This document shows, one piece after another, positions 41,381 through 54,349 of a stretch of 64,000 nt of DNA. The position numbers and the translations under genes are program-made. Each line of letters begins with the position of its first letter. Position 1 is the stretch's first letter. The notes below the pieces were generated by a model. That model saw nothing but the letters and a program-made list of their open reading frames with translations. It was not told the origin of the DNA and did no database searches. The stretch comes from Paraspadella gotoi. Lineage: Eukaryota > Chaetognatha. The stretch lies in assembly GCA_051294375.1 (NCBI GenBank), contig CM119266.1, positions 22,854,638-22,918,637 of the forward strand. The letters run 5' to 3'.

Positions 41381-42274
41381 NNNNNNNNNNNNNNNNNNNN
41401 NNNNNNNNNNNNNNNNNNNNNNNNNNNNNNNNNNNNNNNNNNNNNNNNNNNNNNNNNNNNNNNNNNNNNNNNNNNNNNNNNNNNNNNNNNNNNNNNNNNN
41501 NNNNNNNNNNNNNNNNNNNNNNNNNNNNNNNNNNNNNNNNNNNNNNNNNNNNNNNNNNNNNNNNNNNNNNNNNNNNNNNNNNNNNNNNNNNNNNNNNNNN
41601 NNNNNNNNNNNNNNNNNNNNNNNNNNNNNNNNNNNNNNNNNNNNNNNNNNNNNNNNNNNNNNNNNNNNNNNNNNNNNNNNNNNNNNNNNNNNNNNNNNNN
41701 NNNNNNNNNNNNNNNNNNNNNNNNNNNNNNNNNNNNNNNNNNNNNNNNNNNNNNNNNNNNNNNNNNNNNNNNNNNNNNNNNNNNNNNNNNNNNNNNNNNN
41801 NNNNNNNNNNNNNNNNNNNNNNNNNNNNNNNNNNNNNNNNNNNNNNNNNNNNNNNNNNNNNNNNNNNNNNNNNNNNNNNNNNNNNNNNNNNNNNNNNNNN
41901 NNNNNNNNNNNNNNNNNNNNNNNNNNNNNNNNNNNNNNNNNNNNNNNNNNNNNNNNNNNNNNNNNNNNNNNNNNNNNNNNNNNNNNNNNNNNNNNNNNNN
42001 NNNNNNNNNNNNNNNNNNNNNNNNNNNNNNNNNNNNNNNNNNNNNNNNNNNNNNNNNNNNNNNNNNNNNNNNNNNNNNNNNNNNNNNNNNNNNNNNNNNN
42101 NNNNNNNNNNNNNNNNNNNNNNNNNNNNNNNNNNNNNNNNNNNNNNNNNNNNNNNNNNNNNNNNNNNNNNNNNNNNNNNNNNNNNNNNNNNNNNNNNNNN
42201 NNNNNNNNNNNNNNNNNNNNNNNNNNNNNNNNNNNNNNNNNNNNNNNNNNNNNNNNNNNNNNNNNNNNNNNNNN
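41381..42274. other. assembly gap in the Dfd intron (894 N)
   Basis: The largest gap in the window. Intron length depends on its estimated size. Confidence 0.99.
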
Positions 42275-42758
42275 CGAAACTAAAGATAGAAAGGGAAGAA
42301 TGAAAATGATGTTCTCATCAAATTGGCAATTCCTCCTCTTCATAACTCATCGTCTCGTTTGCCGAGAGCCGAAAAAAAATGATGAGGGGGGAAAAGTGAG
42401 GGAGTGAATAGAAGAGGTGAGATAGGATAAAAGATCGAAGCAGGTCAGAGAGAGATGGGTAGGATAGAGTCAGGAGGATAGAGTTAGGATAGAGTTAGGA
42501 GGAGAGAATTAAGATGAAATGAAAGGGGAATCGGACAATTCTGGGTGATGTGAGGAAGCGATGGCTGATGATTAAGGCTGAAAAAAAAAGAGGCCAAAAA
42601 AATAGAAAGAAAAAAAAAAGAAAGAGAATCCGTTTCTGTTTTACATCCTCCGCTATTTTCGTCTTGATCTCATTTGCATATCATAGTCCGTCTCTCTATC
42701 TCTCTCTTTCTCGTTCGATCCCATTACCATCTCCTAACGCCCCTGAGAATCGCTGTCT

Positions 42759-42893
<135 letters not shown>

Positions 42894-43775
42894 GCCGCGG
42901 GTTTCGCAACGCGTTCTCTCGTCTCGGAGGTGATATGATATGCGCGTGCAGGCGAGGGGCGATCGAAGGGTTTAAATGGGAGGTGGGAGTGAGAAGAGAA
43001 GAAGGGGTGGAGGATAAAGGGAGTAGAAAGAAGTGGGGGGGAGGAAAAGAACATGGGTTGGGGAGAAAAGGATGTGAGGGTTCTAGTGATAAGTTCTTTG
43101 TATCAAGGGTGAGTAATGGCGAGTAACTTTTTACCAAAAAAATAAAAAGTTTTGTAAGTTGTAGTCGATTTTGTTTTTAGAAATCGAAATTTCACAAAAT
43201 GTGGCCAATTCTCAATATGTTTTTAAACTAACTTCTTTATTAAGTAATTCAGGAGAAAGGTTCACAATTTCCTAGAAATATTTGCTCCAATTTTTTTTTA
43301 AACTTAACAAAATCTCATCCCAGTCTAAGCTTTGCCCCGTTTCAAATCGCTCCCCGCTCAAAATCCCTAACCAACGAGATTCTTTTCTCCTTTTTTTTTC
43401 GAGCCGGTGGGCGTCGACGGGCGACAGGCGCACAAAGACTCGCGACTGCGCACGTGACTGCAACTAATGCGCGCGGGTGTGCGCATGCGCGAGTCTGCGT
43501 GCAAATTCACACGAGCATTTCATTTTTTTTTCACTCTTTTTCTCTCTCTATCTTCGACAAGTAAGTTGAACGAGTGATAGAGAGGGAAGATTGGGATAGC
43601 GGGAGAAATAGAGAGCGAGAGGAAAAAAGAGATGAGAAAGGAAGAAGATATCGTATTTGATATTGGGGGGGGGGAGAAGGGAATATTGACAAAGCGAGAG
43701 ATGGCGAATATAAGGGGGAAAACCAAGAGAGAGAAAGAAATAAATAAAAAAAGAAAAGATGAAAAAAAGATAAAT

Positions 43776-43776
<1 letters not shown>

Positions 43777-43871
<95 letters not shown>

Positions 43872-43878
43872 AAAAAGA
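43777..43878. repeat. (GAAA)n tetranucleotide repeat
   Basis: About 24 tandem AGAA units in the Dfd intron. Confidence 0.97.
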
Positions 43879-44187
43879 AAGGCGTGAGAGACAGAGAGCT
43901 TCTTCTTTCCCGTCTACGGGGATTTTTCGGTTCTCTCTCTTCGAATGTTCTTCATCCTCAAGGCTGTTGTGAGTATTTCTTGGTTTCTAATGAGTCTTGG
44001 ATGATTGATGGTTCTCGCTTTTTATTCTTTTTTTTTACTTGAAGCTTAAAAGGGAAAAAAAAGAGACTAAAACGAGGAAAATATGTTCAAGACTATATCT
44101 TCAATGGCTGAAATATCATCTATTTAATAATGAACAACGGTTTTTTAATAATTGGTGCTATTGTCGATAATATTGCTGGAGAGTTTT

Positions 44188-44192
<5 letters not shown>

Positions 44193-44267
<75 letters not shown>
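44193..44267. repeat. (GA)n microsatellite in the Dfd intron
   Basis: A perfect GA run of about 75 bases. Confidence 0.97.
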
Positions 44268-44271
<4 letters not shown>

Positions 44272-44947
44272 CGGTGTGATTTATGTCTTCCACTCAGAGG
44301 AACTCATTTAACATCAGGAGCGCTGATTCGAGAACCGAGATTTTTAAAAATGGTCTCTCGATTCATCAGCTGACTGACGATCATTATTATTATTACGTCG
44401 GAGGAAATCGAAATGTTTTTTCTCTTTAAATATTGTAATCTGTCATGACGCTAATCAGATGATAACAATTATGCGCTGATAATTTGAATCGCTTTTTTTT
44501 TATATCGCCGACCAGGTTGTAGTTAATCTTTTAAGCTTTTTTGTCCCGACCTCCAACGCATGGCCAAAAAAAAAAAATAACGTTTAAAATTTGTATTTAA
44601 AGAGAAAGCTAATCGTTAATCCCCTTTCGCGATGTACTTAAGGCTGCTCTAAAGGGATCATCTCACTTTCCTCCTTCTCTCCATCTCTCTTTCCTTTTTT
44701 TTTCTCCTCTCGCTTCGAGTCTTCTTGGCTTCGAGGCCTCACATTTATGCGCAGTGTGTATCTTGAAGACTAATTCCTTCCAACCAGACAGGTTTTCTTT
44801 TTTTCCCCCTTTTTTTCCTTTTTTTTCCTCCTTTTTTTTATCAGAGCCATCCACGTCCTTCGTCCGTCCCATATTCGCCTAATGAAAGCTTCGCCATAGA
44901 CGTTTTCTTTCTTTCTTCCATCCTTCCTTCAGCGGGGCGTCTGCTCG

Positions 44948-45069
<122 letters not shown>

Positions 45070-46375
45070 TGCACCATTTCAAGGTTCCCTCTCTCCCTCT
45101 AATGGACGCATGCACGGATCATTTCAGCATCAGCTGATGGCGATAATGATGACAAGTCGGGCCCAGCCGCCGTTTGGGACGATTTTCATGAGACCCGCCG
45201 ACTTTCCTCGTTCTCTCCTTACGACGGGACCGGGACGACCTTACCCGGGGAAGCCGGCGAAAAACAAACCCACGTGGGTAAGGAATTATTTTGGACCGTA
45301 GGAAACGCCGTTGAAAAATGTGGGAAAAACAGATTGAAAATGTCAATTGGTTGTGGGACATTTAATATTAATCGCGGTAACTTCGATAAAACGTAAGAAA
45401 CAGGCCGATAACAAATAATTACTGTAAGATCAAAGAGTTAAAATATTTAATAAGAAATCTCACATTTTTTTCTGTTTGAGTCGAAGTGAAATATTTCACC
45501 CAAAAATTCACGCTGAATCAAAATGAGAAAAAAAAAACGCCGCGACGCAAAAATGAAAGCAACGACCTTTTGGAAGAAACAGAGAAAAAAAAGGACGAGG
45601 TGCCAGCGAACCCAAGGCCGAGGTCGAAGAGCCCAACGAAACTGAACTCAATTTAAACAAAAAACGAGGCACAAAATTAAACAGAAAACCGTTTCTGTAT
45701 TTTTCATGGGCTGATATAAAAAAAAAAAGAAAGAAAGAAAAAATAAATTGGGGTCCCGTGGGTAGTTTTTTATTCCGAAATTCTTGGCTAAGATTTTTGT
45801 GAAATTTTCGCCCTCGAGCTGTTATGACGAAATTTGCATCAAATTCGAGGATGAAAAATTTCTCTTCGCCCCATTTCTTCATCATGGCTCCTCGCTTCCC
45901 TTACCCTATTTTCCTTACCCGCCTACTTACCCCTCTTCCCGCTACCCACTGCCGGACTCGCTTCGCTGAAAGGATTCCAAAATCTGCCTGTTTCGAAAAG
46001 CAAACGCCTGATTCTTATACGGCCTAAGTTTTTTTCAGAAAGCATCATCATCTTTACTTATTTTTGTTATGATATCTATTGTTGTTGCTAAGTTGCTCCC
46101 AATTGTATTTATTTTAGCAGCGACGTATTTTAGTTAAGTCCACTTATTTGATCTGATTTATCTTCACGTCTTTCATCACTTGATTCCTTTCATACCGAAT
46201 TTTCAATTTCCGCCTGATTCCATTCGATTCTCTCAGCGCCTGATTTCGATGCCATCAGGCTGCCCCATTCCACCTGACTCTTTGCCGCGGGAGTCAATCA
46301 ACCCGCATCCGTCTTAATCAACGTCGCAAAAATGAGAGAAAATTCCCGCAGATTCTTTTCCATTCACCGGAGACG

Positions 46376-46594
46376 NNNNNNNNNNNNNNNNNNNNNNNNN
46401 NNNNNNNNNNNNNNNNNNNNNNNNNNNNNNNNNNNNNNNNNNNNNNNNNNNNNNNNNNNNNNNNNNNNNNNNNNNNNNNNNNNNNNNNNNNNNNNNNNNN
46501 NNNNNNNNNNNNNNNNNNNNNNNNNNNNNNNNNNNNNNNNNNNNNNNNNNNNNNNNNNNNNNNNNNNNNNNNNNNNNNNNNNNNNNNNNNNNNN
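46376..46594. other. assembly gap in the Dfd intron (219 N)
   Basis: A run of N in otherwise unique sequence. Confidence 0.99.
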
Positions 46595-46962
46595 TCACGG
46601 CTCTAGGAGAAAAAATAGAGCCATCTTGACTGAGAAAAGAAAAGTGTGAAGAAAAAAGTTTTGGTGAAGAAGATTCGCGGGCAAATTGGCCTCCCTTCTC
46701 CCTTCGCGACCGGCGGATGACAGAGTGTTTACAAATTAAGTTATAAATTCGTCTAATGTGCCACCCTCAATGAAAAAAAAGACTCTCTCTCTCTGTCTCT
46801 CTCTCTCTCTCTCTTTCTCTTTTCTTTTGCAAGCCTTTTAGGTTAACAATTTATCAAAATCTTGGCCCCTCATCAAACTAAACTCTTCAGTCTCCGTGAA
46901 TCTTATGATATTTTTTTTCGATTTTGTCTTTAACTGCTTGGCGGAAAAAAGTACTCACTCTT

Positions 46963-46969
<7 letters not shown>

Positions 46970-47054
<85 letters not shown>

Positions 47055-47056
47055 TC
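46970..47056. repeat. (TTTC)n tetranucleotide repeat
   Basis: About 21 tandem units, the reverse complement class of the GAAA tract 3 kb to the left. Confidence 0.97.
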
Positions 47057-47419
47057 ACTCACTCTTTTTTTCCTTAGAGAAACAAAAAAAATAATAATGC
47101 CCAGCTGAAGTTCGTTCGACATTAATTAATCATCTTCCTCTTCTTTTTTTTCCCGTTGTTCCTCGACGGAAAAAAAAATGAGACAATCGCTTCTTTTCTC
47201 TCTGTCTCTCTCTCTATGTCTTTGTCTCTCTCTCTCTCTCAAATTTCTTTCCAAAAGCGTAAAAAAAAGTGACGAAATTCCCCGGGGAAAAGAAGTAATT
47301 AATATCCTGTACTTTTTTTTCTCTTTTCCCCCATTCTCCGATTCTCCCCTCGATTTTTTCATCATCATAACCAAACGTCAAAGAAAACTAGCCAGTGACG
47401 AATACCAGTATTCTCTCTC

Positions 47420-48058
47420 NNNNNNNNNNNNNNNNNNNNNNNNNNNNNNNNNNNNNNNNNNNNNNNNNNNNNNNNNNNNNNNNNNNNNNNNNNNNNNNNN
47501 NNNNNNNNNNNNNNNNNNNNNNNNNNNNNNNNNNNNNNNNNNNNNNNNNNNNNNNNNNNNNNNNNNNNNNNNNNNNNNNNNNNNNNNNNNNNNNNNNNNN
47601 NNNNNNNNNNNNNNNNNNNNNNNNNNNNNNNNNNNNNNNNNNNNNNNNNNNNNNNNNNNNNNNNNNNNNNNNNNNAGAGAGAGAGAGAGAGAGAGCGTGC
47701 TCAGAGGGGAAAATGCGTTCTGAACTAGATCGGTGTCGGTGTAACACGCAGAAGTAAAACAAAATATGAAAAAANNNNNNNNNNNNNNNNNNNNNNNNNN
47801 NNNNNNNNNNNNNNNNNNNNNNNNNNNNNNNNNNNNNNNNNNNNNNNNNNNNNNNNNNNNNNNNNNNNNNNNNNNNNNNNNNNNNNNNNNNNNNNNNNNN
47901 NNNNNNNNNNNNNNNNNNNNNNNNNNNNNNNNNNNNNNNNNNNNNNNNNNNNNNNNNNNNNNNNNNNNNNNNNNNNNNNNNNNNNNNNNNNNNNNNNNNN
48001 NNNNNNNNNNNNNNNNNNNNNNNNNNNNNNNNNNNNNNNNNNNNNNNNNNNNNNNNNN
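47420..48058. other. two assembly gaps (47420-47675, 47775-48058)
   Basis: The first gap has CTCTCTC at its left edge and (AG)n at its right edge. A 99-base island lies between the two gaps. Confidence 0.97.
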
Positions 48059-48821
48059 TTTAATCAATAACCGAAACTTTGGTAATAAGACGATTCCTCA
48101 GCAGTATTTTTTCGTTTTTTAGAGAATTGATATTCTTTTTTTTTCTGTTTATTTTTTATCATTTTATGGTAAATTTGCATCAAAAATAAAAAATAAAAAT
48201 ATTTTGTAATAAATTTGTCTCTCTCACTTTTGGTAGTGGAACACACACAAAAAAAATTTTTTAAAAAATGTTCGAGAAAAAAAATTATGTCGAAAAAAAA
48301 ATCGGGGTTCAACTCGGGACCACCATCGACCAGACCCTTAATTCGGTTATGTGTTCCCCCACTTTTTCCAAAGTCCTGGCCATCGAGATTTCCAGTAGTG
48401 TGTCAACTTTTTGGCTTCGAGTGTACGTGTGTGCGTCTGCATGTTAATTTCTTGCGTGCGAGCGTGTTATCGGTTGCCCTTTTCGACGTTGGAGACCCAC
48501 GACGACGACAGAGAAGACGACGAGAACGACGAACCACCCACCGACACGATAACCAGAAAGAAAAATATAAAAACGCGCACGTAAGACACACACACGCACA
48601 TACAGAGGAGTCTGGTCGCACGCAGAACCTTTTCGACACTCGGGAGATTTCGAGAAAACGGATATACAGACGTAGATATTGAGAGGAAGAAAGTCTCCTG
48701 ATTTATAATCCTCATTAAGGGGAGGGGCTTTGCATGCCCTTAATTGTCGAATCATTACTTTAAACAAGACGTCGAAGCTTCGATATGATTGATCATTTCG
48801 GGATCGCTTTCGAGAGCCTCG

Positions 48822-48824
<3 letters not shown>

Positions 48825-48882
<58 letters not shown>
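48825..48882. repeat. (GA)n microsatellite in the Dfd intron
   Basis: A perfect GA run of about 58 bases. Confidence 0.97.
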
Positions 48883-48884
<2 letters not shown>

Positions 48885-49390
48885 CTAGATTTTTTTGTTT
48901 CGCAATGTCTGCTACAGGATATTCTGGGTTTATATTTCATGTAATTAAATTCACAAATTACAATCAGAAGATGAATATAAAAAAAAACATATTTTATTAC
49001 CCAAAAAAAGCACATTAATACCGTAATACTAGTCAAGATTTTTATGATTTCAATCAAGCGACGAATATAAAAGAATCGGACAAAGAGAAAAAAAAAGAAC
49101 AAAACTAAAAAAATAAGGAATGGTTGGGAAATCGGAAATAGAGAGAAAAAGCGAGCGAACGAGAGTGAGACGGAGAGAAAAAGATAGAGAAGGAGTGAGA
49201 GAGAGAGATAGAGAGAGAGAAGAGCGTCGTAGCCGCGTCTCTCGTTCCCTTTGACTCTCTTTTGTTTTAACAACTGAAGACTAAAGTCATTAATCATCTA
49301 ATATCTGACTGGTTTTGTTCGTCTCGGGTTCGGGCCATAGGTTCGGGGCTGCGCGGCCGAGACCGAGAGGGGAGCGAGTAGGGAGAGAGT

Positions 49391-49427
<37 letters not shown>

Positions 49428-50203
49428 CTCGGGAAAATATGGAAAATTATGTAAATCGCGTTTGGGATTTTTGCTAGTTGTATAATTAGCAGTTGAACAA
49501 GCTGATTAGGGGGCGAATCGGGGAAATTCCTCTGTTCAAAAGTGGATTTTTTGTTTTTTAAATTTTTTTTTTTGTCGACCGTACGTAAAACGACAGCCTT
49601 GATAATTACTTGTTTGTTAATTTACAGTGCTATGTAAAAGCTAAAATAAAAGTTAGTAAAAACCACTTACCTTTAGATTAAAACGTTAAGTTAAGCTAAT
49701 GTCTCAGAAAAAATCAAATCCTGAACCCCTGATCGCTCACCGCACACATAAAATACACTTACAGACTTACACGAACTCACGAACAAAAGAAATTTAACAA
49801 AAAAGAAAATAAAAGAAAACAGAAATCGAGAGAAGAAAAGGAAAAAGTTTTCCCTGCTAATGAAATAAAGTGACACCCTTGTTGGAGCGATTCCGAGTAG
49901 AAATGTGGATTTTCCGAATTAAGAAAATGTCAAAAAACGGTTGGAATGAGGAGGAAAACATTGGCTTCCTCTCGGAAGACCAAAAAGAAAAAAAAGAAAA
50001 AGAAAAAAAAAATAATTCCCAAAACTTCTAGGTTTAAAAAAAAATCTTTAAAAAAAAATCTTTAACAAGTTAAAATTTAGGAATAAATTTGTAACTTTTT
50101 AAATCCGAGGAAAACCGTTTTAAAAGCACTCGATTCGTACAAACAGCGAACAAAGTGAATTTTTACTTTATCACGAAAGAGAGAGAGAGAGAGAGAGAGA
50201 GAG

Positions 50204-50423
50204 NNNNNNNNNNNNNNNNNNNNNNNNNNNNNNNNNNNNNNNNNNNNNNNNNNNNNNNNNNNNNNNNNNNNNNNNNNNNNNNNNNNNNNNNNNNNNNNNN
50301 NNNNNNNNNNNNNNNNNNNNNNNNNNNNNNNNNNNNNNNNNNNNNNNNNNNNNNNNNNNNNNNNNNNNNNNNNNNNNNNNNNNNNNNNNNNNNNNNNNNN
50401 NNNNNNNNNNNNNNNNNNNNNNN
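50204..50423. other. assembly gap in the Dfd intron (220 N)
   Basis: A run of N whose left edge is a (GA)n tract (50179-50203). Confidence 0.99.
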
Positions 50424-50960
50424 ACTTGGATGTAAGAAAGTTAGAAGAAAGAATCTTTCAAATGAAATGAAATACGTGATTTATTTTAACGGAATGAAGA
50501 ATGAGAATGAGAATAGTTATTATTTAAAGCAATTTGTCATTATAAAAATATTATATAAATTACTGAAGTTAGTCTTCAATCGTTCTTTTTAAAATTTCAT
50601 CAACTTCGATAAAAAGTATATTTTTAGTTTTTAAATGGAATTTCAGATATTTTTTTTTTTCAAATTTCTAAAATCCTATTCCGTTATTTTAGGTATTTGG
50701 AAAATTCGTCACTTGTCCTTTCCTAAGTACCATGTTACTTATTGGCAAAAATACGAATATGTATCCTTTTTTTTAGAAAAAGCTCATTAATCACAATTTT
50801 TGAAACAATTTAAAATACCAAAGTCGCCTGTAAATGTGATAGGCTTTTGACTTCTGGCTCTGAAGAGAAGAAGCAATTAAGAAAATTAGGAATCTTAATT
50901 CTAAGTCATGCTCACAAGCTGCACATGCTCTCTCTCTCAATCTCTCCTCTTCTCTCTCTC

Positions 50961-50993
<33 letters not shown>

Positions 50994-51237
50994 TTCTCAT
51001 CCTTCCTGCTCTCTCTCTGCCTCGCCCAGTCCTTTCCTCCCCCAATCCCTCGACCTCGGGAATCTTGACAGGAAATGACGGATCGGTCTGATTGGTCAGT
51101 TCCCGTCGACGCTGGATCACCCAACTGGTGAGACTTGTCAATCCGAGAATCGAACGTCTCCGAAGTTTTCCGTGACTTCGTCGTCGCTGTCGTCGACGTC
51201 GCCGCCCCCTCCATCGACCCCGTCAATCAAAAAATGA

Positions 51238-51265
51238 CGTCGACGACGACGACGACGACGACGAC
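51238..51265. repeat. (CGA)n trinucleotide repeat
   Basis: Nine CGA triplets following a TGACGTCGACG sequence. Confidence 0.95.
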
Positions 51266-52884
51266 CCCATCGAAAATTGACCGTCGATTACGAAATCCGT
51301 CAAACTGATCATTCCCTGCTATGGGGAAATCGGTGGTGAATCGATGGGGCTGACAAGAGGGACGGGAGGAAAATGTCCCGGCGACGATTCTATGTGAAGC
51401 GATTATGGGAATTTAATGGCGTCTTAATTGTGGCCTCCACGCGAAAGCGCCGCGGGGAGAGGGAAAAAACGAACTGGGGTGGGGGGATTTCATTTGTTTT
51501 GTTTTTTTTGATGATCGTTGAGGAGCGTAGAGAAAAACTAGAGGAGACTATAGTCATTATTCAATCAACTAGGACTAATTTTAAGTAAATTCTTATTTTA
51601 GGATCGTAAGAATTTGAAGAAGTGACGACGTCGAAGTCAGTTTTAAATTTTCAATCAATGAACCAATCGATGGAAAGCAAAGATCGATCGATCAAAGTCT
51701 CGCGATTCCATCTCCCAACTCAGTCATCAGCTCCACACGATCGCGTTAGACCGCGCATCCCCGCCGGCGAGCACGCGAGCGGAAGACAGAGAAGCTTCGT
51801 CCAACGAGAGGGATTTTTGGTGCGAGACTTACATTAAATTTGTTTAATTACTATTTGAAATCTTATGGTGATCGATTTTGAGGAAACCGTTCGGAAGAAT
51901 GGGCACTGGCAAGCTAAGTTCGTTATATTTTTCTGTTCACGAGATTTAGGGTTATTTATTTACAAATGCAATTGCAGAATTAAACTCCGATTCATTATGT
52001 TCTGGACAACGCTGTTAAAAAAAAAATAATCAAACAATACAATTTGAAAACCGAGCGAATTCTAGTCCAAAGAGGGAAATTTTTTTCCCATTTTCTCAAT
52101 ATTTTTTAGTATTTTTTTCCTCCTCTTCCCCCCCCCTTTAATTCCGGGAGGAAGGACCTCATCTCGTGAAAGGAAGAGGGAAGGAGAATTTCCGAGGACA
52201 ACAAAAACTGAGTGACGTTGAAAAATGATTCGTCATCTTTGGTGGAAAAGAAGGCGTTTGATGGCGCTGACCTCCCGGTGTGGCGGAATAGGAAGAGGAA
52301 AGTGGACGCAGTTGTGGGGAGAGAGCGAGAGTGAATCAAAGAATGAGTGCAAGTGACTTTAGTCGGTATAATAAAAGCTAAACTTTATAATTTATCATGT
52401 AAAGCAACAAGAAGAATTTTTGCTCCGCTCAGGATTTAACCTTTTTAAGTTTTTAAACTTAATCCAGAAAACAAAGAAACATTTAAAAAATCTTTGATAT
52501 TAAATTTTTGGTCTTAAATATATTTTTTTAGACTGTATCGTTCCGGCAATATTAGGTTTTAGAAATAAATTAGATTTTCTCAAAAAGTTACGAATCATAT
52601 ACTTGTACAACGTGGAGCCAATGAAAAGTTTAATACATTAAGTAAACGGCTGCCTGTCCGGACAACCTTCTCAAGTCTTTTTCCAAGTTCCAACTAATTT
52701 AGTTTTATATTCAAAGTCTAGGATTCGACGAAATTACGTCTAATGATGAATTAAGGATCACGTCGCTGATCCCCTGGCTTCCCAATACCCACCGAAAGGA
52801 AATGAAATTCAAATCAATTACGTTTTTTCCCTCGAAATAAAAAACGGCGCGCGGCAGAGGAGACGAGTAGAAGAAAGAAGATGA

Positions 52885-52893
52885 GAGAGATAG

Positions 52894-52963
<70 letters not shown>

Positions 52964-52975
52964 AAGAGAGAGAGA
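52885..52975. repeat. imperfect (GA)n tract in the Dfd intron
   Basis: GA dinucleotides with GAAG and GGAG interruptions. A similar tract is at about 54209-54292. Confidence 0.93.
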
Positions 52976-53949
52976 ACCAAAGCCAGGAGGCGTGCACGAA
53001 TGGATGAAAAAAAAAAAACGGGGGAAAAAGAAGAAAAAAAAAAGAAATTCGAAAATGAGAAACACCATTTTCGCTGGCAATCGTTGCCATTGCTGTGTAT
53101 GGCAGAATTTCTAAAATAAAAGTAGTGAACTAGAACTGCGCGTCTTTTATGGTTACCTAGTGGTGCATAAAGCTGCGTGCCTGCGAGGCCTATCTCTTTT
53201 ATCTGAACATGGGATAAGGAGGAGGAGTAGGAGGAGGAGGAGGTGATGGGTACAACTTTAAGGGAAGAAAGAGCGCGCAACACTGAATTTATGTCAACGA
53301 AAAAAATAAAAGCAGACGAAAAAAAAAGTCCTGCCAATGCTTGAAGGGGAGGCGGAAGGGGGGCGGAGGGGAAGCGAAGAAAGAAAGAGGCGAGACCATA
53401 AACAAGCGACGAGAAGAGAGGGAAAAAAAAGGGTTGTGATTTTCTCTCTCTCTCTCTCTCTTTTCTTTCTCCTTTCATTCTCCTTTTCTCTTTCTTTCCT
53501 TTGCATTTAGTTTTTTTTTTTTTGTTGTAAAAAATGGAGAAACGATGAGAAAAGTTTCTTCCACTTCTTTATCTGTTTCTCTTTCCACATAAACTTTCCC
53601 CAGCACAATACAATTTTCCACCAAAGAGACTCTTCAACTTTTTTTCTGCTTTTGCTTTATTTCAACTTTTCTTTACGTTCTGTTTCCTTCTCTCTGTTTA
53701 CTTTTTTGTTGAAATTTTACATCCTTCATTTGCATATTTGTTACAAAAATCAAAGGCTAAAAAAGAATCAGGGACTGCTAAGTATCAATCTTCCATAGAC
53801 GCACACGTGACACACATAAACACACACCCACACTCTACATCACACACAGACTGATACCACCACCACGATCAAATCCTTTCCCCCTTCTCTACCCCCTTAT
53901 CTCTTCCCTCCGATACTCTCCAGCTCGTTCGAGTGTCTCTTTCCCATGT

Positions 53950-53984
<35 letters not shown>

Positions 53985-54349
53985 ATTGAGTAAACAGAGA
54001 AACATTTGTTGGGTTTAGTCGCGTTATCTTCGCCACCCAACCGCTCGGGGCAAAGATTTCCAACCACGATTTTTCGAAAAGTAACAAACATTTTAATACG
54101 AAAGACGAAATAAAGAGAGAGAGATTACAAGATTTCGAGTGGCGAACGATTTGTTCGACTCAAATCCCCTGCCACTTCTCGTTACGAAGTTTGAGTGTGT
54201 TGAGATGAGAGGAGAGAAAGAGAGAGAGAGAGAGGAGAGAGAGAGAGAAGATTGAGAGGAGAGAGAGAGAGGGGAAGAGAGGGAGAGAAGACCTTTGGAT
54301 CGAAGATTACTCCCGGGCAAAAAACATTCAAAAAATCGGATAAGAGGTT

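Noticed and set aside
48301-48360. tRNA-like GGGGTTCAACTCGGGACC on the minus side
   Set aside because: The D arm and acceptor pairing are missing, so no tRNA or clear tRNA-derived element can be supported.
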